The notes below the pieces were generated by a model. It saw only the letters and a list, made by a program, of their open reading frames with translations. It did not search any database and was not told where the DNA came from. From JBDIAG01 sp047974565 (GTDB lineage: Bacteria > Actinomycetota > Actinomycetes > Actinomycetales > CAWJMD01): a stretch of DNA of 64,000 nucleotides. The position numbers and the translations under genes were made by a program. Positions 48,413 through 56,585 of this stretch are shown here, one piece after another. How positions within the stretch are numbered: position 1 is the first letter of the stretch; each line of letters opens with the position of its first letter. The stretch is from positions 1 through 64,000 of the forward strand of contig JBKECN010000010.1 in assembly GCA_047974565.1 (NCBI GenBank), given 5' to 3'.

Positions 48413-49060
48413 TCAGGGGGTGGTGGTGGGGCTGGTCGTTGCCGACGTGGTCGAGGTGGCGCCGTCGGACGTGGTGGTCGCCGACTGAGTCCCGGTGGCG
48501 GACGAGGACGTGGTCGAGGTGTCGGACGTATCAGACTCAGACCCCGTCGTGGTCGGGATCGACACCGGGTCGGCCGCCTGGGTCGGGGTGAGGGTGGCGT
48601 ACTCGGCGAGGGTGCCGTCCAGCACCGGCACCTCCAGGTCGAGGCTGTCGGCGCCGGAAGTGACGATCATCGCCACCAGGGTTCCCGCCCCGGACTCGAT
48701 CGGCACGACCATGGACCGTTCGCCGCCCGGGCCGATCGCCACGCTCGACATGCCCGGAATCTCGATCGGCTCGCCGGGGCCACCAGTGGCGGTGCCCAAC
48801 TGCACGGACATCGGCTCGCCACCACTGTTGACCAGGGTGCCCACGACGTTGGCCTCCTCGCCGCCGTCGTCGGTGACCAGCAGCAGGTTGCGCACCCCGA
48901 GCGCGCCGGCGTCGGCGACCACGCCGTCGCTGGCCGCGTACTTCAGCTGCGTCGTCTGTGGACTCATCTGCGAGCACCCCGCCAGGGCGAGGCCGGCTGC
49001 GGCGAACACGGCGCAGACGGCGACGCGGGAGCGGGAAGGGTGCAGGACGCGACGGCTCAC
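48413..49060 (-). CDS. Predicted secreted lipoprotein with Ser/Thr-rich tail
   Basis: 215 residues from GTG 49060. The N-terminus is a lipoprotein signal (RVAVCAVFAAAGLALAGC) with lipobox LAGC at about residue 29. The mature part has a beta-rich domain with YAASDGVVADAGALGVRNLL near its start and a conserved GTLVNSGGEPMSVQL phrase. The last ~50 residues are almost only Ser, Thr, Gly and Ala and probably form an exposed, perhaps glycosylated, stalk. The family recurs next to carD in actinobacteria but its function is unknown to me. Confidence 0.8.
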   Translation of the reverse strand: MSRRVLHPSRSRVAVCAVFAAAGLALAGCSQMSPQTTQLKYAASDGVVADAGALGVRNLLLVTDDGGEEANVVGTLVNSGGEPMSVQLGTATGGPGEPIEIPGMSSVAIGPGGERSMVVPIESGAGTLVAMIVTSGADSLDLEVPVLDGTLAEYATLTPTQAADPVSIPTTTGSESDTSDTSTTSSSATGTQSATTTSDGATSTTSATTSPTTTP

Positions 49061-49285
49061 GGTGAGCTCCTCGGAAGACGACGGGCGGGCCAGGCCGTAT
49101 CACCAGCGACGGCCGGGATCACTGTACCGGTCGGCCGGTTCGCGGTGGTTGCAGCGTGTGCCAGCGCGCGCGCGTGACACGCCGCCGCACTGCTGTCAAG
49201 CGAATGCTCGTACCGTCGGGTAGCCTCGGCATGCCCCTGACCTGCGCAAACGCGGCCTGCTCGAGTTCGTGTTGATCTAGTTTCG

Positions 49286-49292
49286 TGATAAT
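49286..49292 (+). promoter_or_regulatory. Possible -10 for carD
   Basis: TGATAAT lies 52 bases before the carD ATG in an AT-rich patch (TAGTTTCGTGATAATCTTG). No clear -35 is present. Confidence 0.4.
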
Positions 49293-49343
49293 CTTGTGTT
49301 CCCGCGCGATTGCGCTTGGACTAGCCAAAGGGGCACCTCGCAG

Positions 49344-49826
49344 ATGGCTTTTCAGGTTGGCGAAACCGTTGTTTACCCCCACCACGGGGCGGCTTTGATC
49401 GAAGAGATCAAGAAGCGAACCATCAAGGGGGAGGAGAAGCTTTACCTGAAGCTCAAGGTCGCGCAGGGCGATCTGACCATTGAGGTGCCGGCCGAGAACT
49501 GTGACCTGGTCGGCGTGCGTGACGTGGTTGGCAAGGAAGGCCTGGATCGGGTCTTCGAAGTTCTGCGCGCTCCCTACACAGAGGAGCCGACCAACTGGTC
49601 CCGCCGGTACAAGGCGAACCTGGAGAAGCTCGCCTCCGGTGATGTGATCAAGGTCGCCGAGGTGGTTCGTGACCTCTGGCGTCGCGACCAGGACCGCGGC
49701 CTTTCGGCGGGCGAGAAGCGGATGCTCGCCAAGGCCCGTCAGATCCTCGTCTCCGAGCTCGCTCTTGCGGAGAAGACCCCGCAGGAGAAGGCCGAGGAGA
49801 TCCTCGACGAGGTCCTCGCCTCCTGA
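49344..49826 (+). CDS. carD: CarD-family RNA polymerase-binding transcription factor
   Basis: 160 residues. The N-terminal Tudor-like RNA-polymerase-interaction domain begins MAFQVGETVVYPHHGAALIE; the C-terminal helical domain contains SRRYKANLEKLASGDVIKVA and the conserved Trp of RDLWRRDQDRGLSAGE that wedges into the -10 fork. CarD stabilises the open complex at rRNA and many other promoters. ATG 49344. A GATAAT hexamer with TG upstream at 49287-49292 could be its extended -10. It starts the run carD, PIN/TRAM gene, ispD, ispF. Confidence 0.97.
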   Translation: MAFQVGETVVYPHHGAALIEEIKKRTIKGEEKLYLKLKVAQGDLTIEVPAENCDLVGVRDVVGKEGLDRVFEVLRAPYTEEPTNWSRRYKANLEKLASGDVIKVAEVVRDLWRRDQDRGLSAGEKRMLAKARQILVSELALAEKTPQEKAEEILDEVLAS

Positions 49827-49848
49827 CGTCCACAGATCGGGTGGCCAC

Positions 49849-50928
49849 GTGAGCACGTCGCCTCCACGTTCGATCCCGCCGCTCGTGACCGAGTTGCTGC
49901 GTCTATGCCTGGTCGCGCTGTTCGCCGGGCTCGGGTACCAGGTCGGCGCCTACGCCGATGCGCACACCGACCTTCGAGGCACGCTTGTGGTCGGTGTCGT
50001 GCTCGGTGCCGCCATCGGGTATGTCGTCGGGGGTGCTGTCGGGCGCCTGACGGTTCGCAGCGTCGACGTCGCCGAGAGCGTGCTGACCCAGCGCTCGTCC
50101 GAGCAACTTCTTGCCGGGGTCCTCGGCGGAACTCTCGGGGTGATTGTCGGGGTCGGAATCAGTTGGCCGCTCCTGCTCATCCGCCCGCAGGTGGTTTCGC
50201 TGCCGATCTTCGCGTTCGTCATCATCGCGGTGGCCTTTCTCGGATATCGCATCGGCCAAGCCCGCCGCGACACTCTGCTGAATCTGGTCAGTGGCCGGGC
50301 CGGGCTTAATCGTCCGAACCCCAACACGGCGGTCGACCGGGTGCTGGACACCTCGATCGCGATCGACGGCCGGATCCTGGACGTGGTACGGGCCGGCTTC
50401 CTGCATGGGCGGATGTTCGTCATCCAACCGGTCCTCGACGAACTCCAGGGGCTGGCCGACTCCGCGGACGACGCCAAACGATCCCGAGGACGCCGCGGGC
50501 TGGACCTGCTGGAGGCGCTGCAACGCGAGCGCAGCGTCGACCTGGAGGTCCTCGGCGACGAGTTCCCCGAGGTGCCCGAGGTGGACGCCAAGCTCGTACG
50601 GGTGTGCCTGGCACGCGATGCCGCGCTGCTGACCCTCGACACTCCGCTGGCCAAGTCAGCGGGGCTGGCGGGCTGCCGGGTGATGAACCTGCACGCGTTG
50701 GCCCTGGCGGTGCGGCCCCCGGTCAGCGCCGGTGACACGGTCACCGTCCTGCTGACCCGGGCCGGGAAGGAAGCCGGCCAAGGCGTCGGCTATCTCGACG
50801 ACGGGACGATGGTGGTGGCCGAGAAGGCCCGAGCCATGGTCGGCAAGGAGGCTACCGTGCTTGTCACCTCGGTCCTGACCACAGCCAACGGGCGGATGGT
50901 CTTCGCCCGGCTGACTTCCTCCGGCTGA
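49849..50928 (+). CDS. PIN/TRAM-domain membrane protein (YacL-like)
   Basis: 359 residues. Four membrane helices occupy residues ~12-135 (ELLRLCLVALFAGLGYQVGA; LRGTLVVGVVLGAAIGYVVG; GTLGVIVGVGISWPLLLI; LPIFAFVIIAVAFLGY). The PIN domain follows with DTSIAIDGRI, an Asp in LDELQGLADSADD and the pair of Asps in ARDAALLTLDTPLAK. A TRAM-like RNA-binding domain ends the protein (GYLDDGTMVVAEKARAMVG). The family is probably a membrane-bound ribonuclease. GTG 49849. Its stop overlaps the ispD start by one base (TGATG). Confidence 0.9.
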   Translation: MSTSPPRSIPPLVTELLRLCLVALFAGLGYQVGAYADAHTDLRGTLVVGVVLGAAIGYVVGGAVGRLTVRSVDVAESVLTQRSSEQLLAGVLGGTLGVIVGVGISWPLLLIRPQVVSLPIFAFVIIAVAFLGYRIGQARRDTLLNLVSGRAGLNRPNPNTAVDRVLDTSIAIDGRILDVVRAGFLHGRMFVIQPVLDELQGLADSADDAKRSRGRRGLDLLEALQRERSVDLEVLGDEFPEVPEVDAKLVRVCLARDAALLTLDTPLAKSAGLAGCRVMNLHALALAVRPPVSAGDTVTVLLTRAGKEAGQGVGYLDDGTMVVAEKARAMVGKEATVLVTSVLTTANGRMVFARLTSSG

Positions 50929-51779
50929 TGCGCGACTCCTCAGGCGAGCCGGGTCACCGCCCGGCCGCGGACTCGGCGTGCGCGGTGGCCGCGATCGTCG
51001 TCGCCGCCGGAACCGGCGAACGTCTCGGTGCCGGACGGCCCAAGGCTCTGGTCGAGGTCGGCGGACGTCCACTGCTCGGCTGGGCGTTGGACGGTCTGCG
51101 GGCGGCGGGCATCGATCACATCGTGGTGGTGGCGCATCCGGAGTACCTCGACCAGGTCGCGGCTATCGCCGGCTCCGCGTCCGTGGTCCCCGGCGGTGCC
51201 ACCCGACAGGAGTCGGTCAGCGCCGGACTCGCGCAGTTGACCGACGAGCCCGGCATCGTCCTGGTGCACGACGCCGCCCGATGCCTGACACCTCCGGACA
51301 CGATCGAACTGGTGATCCGGACCCTGCAGCAGGGGGCCCGGGTGGTGATCCCGGCGATCCCCATCGTCGACACGCTGCGAGCCCGCACCGGGGGCGTCGT
51401 GGACCGGTCCCACCTGGTGTCGGTGCAGACCCCGCAGGGCTTCCACCGTGACGTTCTCGAACAGGCCCATCACCGGGGTGCGCCCGGAGCCACCGACGAT
51501 GCGCTGCTCGCCGAGGCCAATGGCGAACACGTCACGCTGGTGCCCGGTTCGGACGAGGCCTTCAAGGTGACCACGCCACTGGATCTCGTGCTGGCCGAGG
51601 CGCTGGTCCGGCACCGGGCCGATGGCGCCGCGAGGCCGGCAGCCGCGGATGGCCGGGCAACAGGTTCTGACATCGGTTCGGTCCCGGGCGCCAGTACTGA
51701 ACTGGGTACGGGGTCCCATGCCGCAAAGGCGGCTGAGGCCGCCGACGGCCCGGATGCCCAGGCGGTGGTGGGATCGTGA
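50928..51779 (+). CDS. ispD: 2-C-methyl-D-erythritol 4-phosphate cytidylyltransferase
   Basis: 283 residues. Nucleotide binding: AAIVVAAGTGERLGAGRPKA. Other family sites: VVPGGATRQESVSAGL, VLVHDAARCLTP and VQTPQGFHRDVL. The usual VHDAARP has Cys in place of Pro. It makes CDP-ME from MEP and CTP in the non-mevalonate isoprenoid pathway. An extra ~55-residue Ala/Gly tail after LAEALVRHR is unlike the compact family end and is probably disordered. It overlaps ispF by four bases. Confidence 0.95.
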   Translation: MRDSSGEPGHRPAADSACAVAAIVVAAGTGERLGAGRPKALVEVGGRPLLGWALDGLRAAGIDHIVVVAHPEYLDQVAAIAGSASVVPGGATRQESVSAGLAQLTDEPGIVLVHDAARCLTPPDTIELVIRTLQQGARVVIPAIPIVDTLRARTGGVVDRSHLVSVQTPQGFHRDVLEQAHHRGAPGATDDALLAEANGEHVTLVPGSDEAFKVTTPLDLVLAEALVRHRADGAARPAAADGRATGSDIGSVPGASTELGTGSHAAKAAEAADGPDAQAVVGS

Positions 51780-52288
51780 CGGCCGCGCAGCCGACGTCTG
51801 GCCTGCCCCGCGTGGGAGTGGGCGTGGACGTGCACGCCTTCAGCGACGATCCGGGCCGACAGCTGTGGTTGGCCGGCTTGCATTGGCCAGGCCAGCCCGG
51901 CCTGGCAGGTCACTCCGACGCCGACGTGGCCGCCCACGCCTGCTGCGACGCATTGTTCAGTGCAGCGGGTATCGGTGACCTGGGCACGCACTTCGGCTCC
52001 TCCCGTCCCGAATTCGCCGGGGCCGGCGGTGTCCGCCTGCTCGCCGAGGCCGCCCGGCTGGTGCGTGCCGACGGTTTCGAGATCGGCAACCTCAGCGTCC
52101 AGGTGATCGGCAACCGGCCCAAGCTCGGTCCTCGCCGGGCCGAGGCTCAGGCTGCCCTCTCGGCCGCCGCCGGGGCTCCGGTGGCCATCTCGGCGACGAC
52201 CACCGACGGTCTCGGCCTGACCGGTCGGGGCGAGGGGGTGGCCGCCATCGCCACCGCCCTGGTGGTGCTGGTCCCCGGCGCCGGCTGA
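51776..52288 (+). CDS. ispF: 2-C-methyl-D-erythritol 2,4-cyclodiphosphate synthase
   Basis: 170 residues, standard IspF length. Zinc and substrate ligands are seen in VGVDVHAF (Asp, His), in GHSDADVAAHACCDAL (His) and in DLGTHFGSS. The CDP-binding end is ATTTDGLGLTGRGEGVAAIA. It cyclises CDP-ME-2-phosphate to MEcPP, two steps after IspD. GTG 51776 overlaps the ispD stop (GTGA), so the two enzymes are co-translated. The terminal PGAG is the last element before the AAA gene region. Confidence 0.95.
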   Translation: MTAAQPTSGLPRVGVGVDVHAFSDDPGRQLWLAGLHWPGQPGLAGHSDADVAAHACCDALFSAAGIGDLGTHFGSSRPEFAGAGGVRLLAEAARLVRADGFEIGNLSVQVIGNRPKLGPRRAEAQAALSAAAGAPVAISATTTDGLGLTGRGEGVAAIATALVVLVPGAG

Positions 52289-52414
52289 CGCGGGCTGGCG
52301 GACCCGCCGGCACCGAACACCCGTGTGAATCGTGCACGTCACCCCTGGACGCACTCGGTCTCGACAGCCCTCGGGCGGCAGGTAACCCCGCCCTCGATGG
52401 GCGACACTGGGGGC

Positions 52415-53782
52415 GTGAACGAGTTGATCGAGGCACTCAGCCGCGCCGTGCAGGCGGCACCGGACGATCTCGCACTGCGTAGGCACCTGGCATCGGTGCT
52501 GTTGGGCGCGGGCCAGCGGGATCAGGCCGTCACGCATCTGGCGGCGGTGCTGGCGGCCGCACCGGGCGATGCCGAGGCCGCCGCGCTGATGGGCCAGGCG
52601 CTCGGGCTCGGGGCATCCCCGCGCCCGGACCAGACTCCCGCCCCGGGTCACCCGCAGTCCGGGCCACCGTCCGACGACCCGGCTCGCCCCGAGCCGACCT
52701 GGCCGCCAGCGACCCACCCGACCCAGCCGACCAAGCCGACCCAGCCTGAACCTGGCGAGGCGTCGCAGGACGCCGGCGCCGAGCAGGTCGGGCCGCACCA
52801 CCGTCCGTCCGGCGACTTCGACTGGCATGCCGCCGAGTCCCAGGTGGGTGACATCGCAGAGCCGATGTTCGTCGATGACGACGGCCCCGACCCGAGCCAG
52901 CCGGCCTGGGACGTGGAGCGGGCGTCCATCCGGCTGGCTGATGTGGGCGGGATGGTGGAGGTCAAGCAGCGGCTGGAGGCCGCCTTCCTCGCGCCGCTGC
53001 GCAACCCCGAACTGCGCCGGATGTATGGCAAGAGCCTGCGCGGCGGGCTGCTGCTCTACGGGCCGCCGGGCTGCGGGAAGACCTTCGTCGCGCGCGCGGT
53101 GGCCGGGGAGATGGGTGCCAAGTTCATCTCGGTGGGCCTGTCGGACATCCTCGACATGTGGATCGGCAGCAGTGAGAAGAACCTGCACGAACTGTTCGCG
53201 CTGGCCCGTCGGGAGGCACCCGTGGTGCTCTTCCTGGACGAACTCGACGCCCTGGGGATCAAGCGCTCGCAGACCCGCAATGCCGGAACCCGCGGCACCG
53301 TCAACCAGTTGCTCAGCGAACTCGACGGGGTCGACTCGGCCAACGAGGGCGTCTTCGTGCTGGCCGCCACCAACCAGCCGTGGGACATCGACCCGGCGCT
53401 GCGCCGGCCCGGACGGCTCGATCGCACCCTGCTGGTGCTGCCACCGGACGAACCCGCCCGGGCGGCCATCCTGCGTCACCACCTCAGCTCGCGCCCGGTC
53501 TCGGGTGTGAATCTGCCCAGGCTGGCCAAGATGACCGACGGCTACTCCGGGGCCGACCTGGCTCACCTGTGCGACACCGCTTCCGAGCGGGCGATGATGG
53601 ACAGCGTCCGCACCGGGCAGCCACGGATGATCGGGATGGACGACCTGACCGCGGGGTTGCGCGAGGTGCGACCCTCCATCGGTGGCTGGTTCGACGCGGC
53701 CCGCAACGTGGTCACCTTCGCCGACCCGGACGGCAGCTACGCGGACCTGCGTGCCTACATGAAGAAGACCAAACGCCTGTGA
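52415..53782 (+). CDS. AAA+ ATPase with TPR-like N-terminus
   Basis: 455 residues from GTG 52415; ATG 52397 would add six. Residues ~1-65 are a TPR-like helical repeat (LALRRHLASVLLGAGQRDQA). A Pro-rich linker with repeated THPTQPTKPTQPEP follows to ~125. The AAA core has Walker A GPPGCGKTFVARA near 219, pore loop region SDILDMWIGSSEKNL, Walker B VVLFLDELDAL, and sensor/Arg-finger stretch RRPGRLDRTLLV. It looks like the CDC48/proteasomal-ATPase subfamily with a single ring. The next gene, another TPR protein in the membrane, overlaps it by four bases and is its probable partner. Substrate unknown. Confidence 0.85.
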   Translation: MNELIEALSRAVQAAPDDLALRRHLASVLLGAGQRDQAVTHLAAVLAAAPGDAEAAALMGQALGLGASPRPDQTPAPGHPQSGPPSDDPARPEPTWPPATHPTQPTKPTQPEPGEASQDAGAEQVGPHHRPSGDFDWHAAESQVGDIAEPMFVDDDGPDPSQPAWDVERASIRLADVGGMVEVKQRLEAAFLAPLRNPELRRMYGKSLRGGLLLYGPPGCGKTFVARAVAGEMGAKFISVGLSDILDMWIGSSEKNLHELFALARREAPVVLFLDELDALGIKRSQTRNAGTRGTVNQLLSELDGVDSANEGVFVLAATNQPWDIDPALRRPGRLDRTLLVLPPDEPARAAILRHHLSSRPVSGVNLPRLAKMTDGYSGADLAHLCDTASERAMMDSVRTGQPRMIGMDDLTAGLREVRPSIGGWFDAARNVVTFADPDGSYADLRAYMKKTKRL

Positions 53783-54810
53783 GCGGCCCCGACCGCCTGC
53801 GGCTGATGCTCGAAGCAGGTCGCTACCGCGAGGCACTGGCGGGCGCGCACCGGCACCTGGCGACCAGCCCGCAGGACCCTGACCTGTGGGAGGTGGTCGC
53901 GCGGGCGCACCTGGGTCTGGAGGAATGGCAGGCCGCCTTGCAGGCCCTGGGCACGCTGGTCGCGGCGACGCCGAACTCCCCGACGCCGCACCTTTTCGCC
54001 GCCTTGGCCCTGGCCGGGCTGGGACGCAACGAGGAGGCCGTGGCCGCCTCGTGCGAGGCCGTCCGGCTGGCGCCCGACCTGTGGACGGCGCACGTCTTCG
54101 TCGCTCAGTACGCCAGCGCCGTCGGGGGGCAGGGCGCCCTCGCCTGGGATGCGGCCAACCGGGCCGTCCAGCTGGCCCCGAATGAGACCGACACGCACGC
54201 CGCGATGGGCCTGGTGGCGTTGCGGGCCAAGCGTCGCGATGTGGCCGAGCAGGCGTTGCTGCGGGCTCTGGCGCTGGATCCCGGCAACCACGCGGCCGAG
54301 CACAACCTGGGCCTGCTGCGCCTGCGGGACGGGCAGATCTCCGTGGCCGCGGAGCATCTGGGCGCCTCCGCGCTGGCAGACCCGGGCGCCTCGGAGACGG
54401 GCCGGGCCTTCCACGTGCTGATCCTGCGATGGCTGCAACGCACCCACTGGGTGATGTGGGGAACCTGGCTGGGCGCGTCCCTGCTGAGCGGGCAGTTCGT
54501 GTCCGGCTCCTACGACGTCGGGGTGCTCTGCGCGGTGCTGGCCGGGCTCGCCGCGCTGGTGTGGTGGACCCGGCGCAGCGTGCTCGCCGTGGGCGGGCAT
54601 CTGCGCCGGGTGTTGTGGACGGTGCTGCGCGGTTCGTGGACCGCGATGGGGTGGTTCGTGTGTGTCTGCCTCGCGTGGGGCTTTCTCGTGCTGGCCGCGG
54701 TCATCCCCGACCAGGACCTGCGCGGACCCTGTCTGAGCTTCGCCGCCTGGTCACTGCTGGTCGGCTGCCTCGTCTCCTGGGTGGAGGCGGGCCGCTTCGC
54801 CCGTAGCTGA
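53779..54810 (+). CDS. TPR-containing membrane protein, AAA partner
   Basis: 343 residues. Residues ~1-205 contain five or six TPR units (YREALAGAHRHLATSPQDPD; HLGLEEWQAALQALGTLVAA; LGRNEEAVAASCEAVRLAP; KRRDVAEQALLRALALDPGN). Four membrane helices fill residues ~215-335. GTG 53779 overlaps the AAA stop (GTGA). The cytoplasmic TPR domain is well placed to recruit the AAA protein, which also starts with a TPR-like segment, to the membrane. I do not know a characterised homologue of the pair. Confidence 0.82.
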   Translation: MSGPDRLRLMLEAGRYREALAGAHRHLATSPQDPDLWEVVARAHLGLEEWQAALQALGTLVAATPNSPTPHLFAALALAGLGRNEEAVAASCEAVRLAPDLWTAHVFVAQYASAVGGQGALAWDAANRAVQLAPNETDTHAAMGLVALRAKRRDVAEQALLRALALDPGNHAAEHNLGLLRLRDGQISVAAEHLGASALADPGASETGRAFHVLILRWLQRTHWVMWGTWLGASLLSGQFVSGSYDVGVLCAVLAGLAALVWWTRRSVLAVGGHLRRVLWTVLRGSWTAMGWFVCVCLAWGFLVLAAVIPDQDLRGPCLSFAAWSLLVGCLVSWVEAGRFARS

Positions 54811-54811
54811 C

Positions 54812-54844
54812 GGTCCCGGGGCCGGATGGCCCTGCCCCGGGACC
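54812..54844. terminator. Bidirectional terminator between convergent TPR and gnd genes
   Basis: GGTCCCGGGGC and GCCCCGGGACC pair perfectly (11 bp) around an 11-base loop. The hairpin sits exactly in the 41-base gap between the two converging stop codons. Confidence 0.8.
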
Positions 54845-54851
54845 GGATCGC

Positions 54852-56300
54852 TCAGCCGTCGGTGCGGGCCTCGCTGCGGTCCCCGGACCAGTCCGTGTGG
54901 TACGAGCCCTCGGCATCGACCCGACGGTAGGTGTGGGCGCCGAAGAAGTCCCGCAGCCCCTGCACCAGGGCCGCCGGTAGCCGGTCCGCGCGCACCGTGT
55001 CGTAGTACCCCAAGGCGGCGCTGAACCCCGGTACCGGAACTCCCGCCGTGGTGGCCAAGGCCACCACCCGTCGCCAACCGTCCTGACTCACCCCGAGCTC
55101 CTTGGCCACCGACGGCGCCGCCAGGAGCGTGGCCAACTGATTGCCCGCATACTCCGAGCGGATCCGCTCCAGCAGCGCCGCCCGGATGATGCATCCTGCT
55201 CGCCAGATCTTGGCCACCTCGGCCACGTCGACGTTCCAGTCGTAGGTCAGCGAGGCGGTGCGGATCTGGTCCAGCCCCTGGGCGTAGGCCACCACCTTGG
55301 ACGCCCACAGCGCCGCGCGGACGTCGTCCACCAGTTGGGCCTTGTCGAGGTCGGCGGGCAGCGTCCCGTCCGGACCGGACAGGGCCTCGCCGGCGGCGGC
55401 GCGCAGGTCGGCGTGCCCGGAGGTGGAGCGGGCGAAGACCGATTCGGCGATCGAGTTGACCGGCACGCCCAGTTCCAGGGCGGACTGCACGGTCCACCGG
55501 CCGGTGCCCTTCTGTTCGGCCTGATCGACGATCACCTCGACCAGCGGCTTGCCGGTGCGGGCATCGACCTGGTCGAGCACCTGGGAGGTGATCTCGATCA
55601 GGTACGAGTCGAGGTCGCCGGAGTTCCAGGTCTCGAAGACGTCCGCGATCTCGCTCGCGCTCAGGCCGGCCGCCTTGAGCAGGTCGTAACTCTCGGCGAT
55701 GAACTGCATGTCGGCGTACTCGATGCCGTTGTGCACCATCTTGACGAAGTGGCCGGCGCCGTCCGGGCCCATGTAGGCGCAGCAGGCTTCTCCGTCATAC
55801 TTGGCGGCGATGGTCTCCAGGATCGGCCCGAGTGCCTCGTAGGACTCCGGGGAGCCGCCCGGCATGATCGAGGGTCCCTCCAGGGCTCCCACCTCGCCGC
55901 CGGAGATGCCGGCTCCGACGAAGTGCAGGCCCTCGGCTCGTAGCCGCTTCTCCCGTCGCCGGGTGTCCTCGTAGTGGGCGTTGCCGCCGTCCACGACGAT
56001 GTCGCCGTCCTCCAGCAGCGGGACCAGCGAGTCGATGACCGCGTCCGTGCCGCGCCCGGCCTGCACCATGATGACGATCCGCCGCGGCCGGGTCAGCGAG
56101 GCGACGAAGTCGGCGAGTTCGGCGGACGGGACGAAGTTGCCCTCGTCGCCGTGCTCGGCGATCAGTTCGTCGGTGCGTGAGGTCGTGCGGTTGTACAGCG
56201 CGACGGTGTACCCGTTGCGCGCCATGTTGCGGGCCAGGTTGCTGCCCATCACGGCCAGTCCGACGACTCCGACGTCGGCGGTTGCGGTCTTCTCGCTCAT
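54852..56300 (-). CDS. gnd: 6-phosphogluconate dehydrogenase (decarboxylating)
   Basis: 482 residues, the long NADP-dependent type. The Rossmann motif is VVGLAVMGSNLARNMARNGY with NRTTSRTDEL for the cofactor phosphate. Substrate binding: VGAGISGGEVGALEGPSIMP and GHFVKMVHNGIEYADMQ, whose Lys is catalytic. DQAEQKGTGRWTV and YYDTVRADRLPAALVQGLRD are family signatures. It oxidises 6-phosphogluconate to ribulose-5-phosphate. It is divergent from the gluconate permease and kinase genes, and together they form a complete route from external gluconate into the pentose phosphate pathway. Confidence 0.96.
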   Translation of the reverse strand: MSEKTATADVGVVGLAVMGSNLARNMARNGYTVALYNRTTSRTDELIAEHGDEGNFVPSAELADFVASLTRPRRIVIMVQAGRGTDAVIDSLVPLLEDGDIVVDGGNAHYEDTRRREKRLRAEGLHFVGAGISGGEVGALEGPSIMPGGSPESYEALGPILETIAAKYDGEACCAYMGPDGAGHFVKMVHNGIEYADMQFIAESYDLLKAAGLSASEIADVFETWNSGDLDSYLIEITSQVLDQVDARTGKPLVEVIVDQAEQKGTGRWTVQSALELGVPVNSIAESVFARSTSGHADLRAAAGEALSGPDGTLPADLDKAQLVDDVRAALWASKVVAYAQGLDQIRTASLTYDWNVDVAEVAKIWRAGCIIRAALLERIRSEYAGNQLATLLAAPSVAKELGVSQDGWRRVVALATTAGVPVPGFSAALGYYDTVRADRLPAALVQGLRDFFGAHTYRRVDAEGSYHTDWSGDRSEARTDG

Positions 56301-56585
56301 GCTGCTCCTCGTCGTGGGGTGGCCCGTGCTCCTGGGTGGACTCGTGCTGGTGGGCGGTCTCGTCCTGGGCATTGTCTTGGGCCGGGCGGGCCCGGTCGTG
56401 TCCAACGCTATCCAGTCCCGGCCGGATTGCGCGGTGGCCGTCTCGCCGAGACGCTGCCCGCGTCGTGACTGACTCGTGATCTACGCGGCGGTCCGACTCA
56501 TTCGTCGCAGTGACAACCTGAGTCACTTGTACGGATTTACGAAGTTTACGGAGATTTGTCAGTCAATGCCGAAGGGGTGTCGTCG

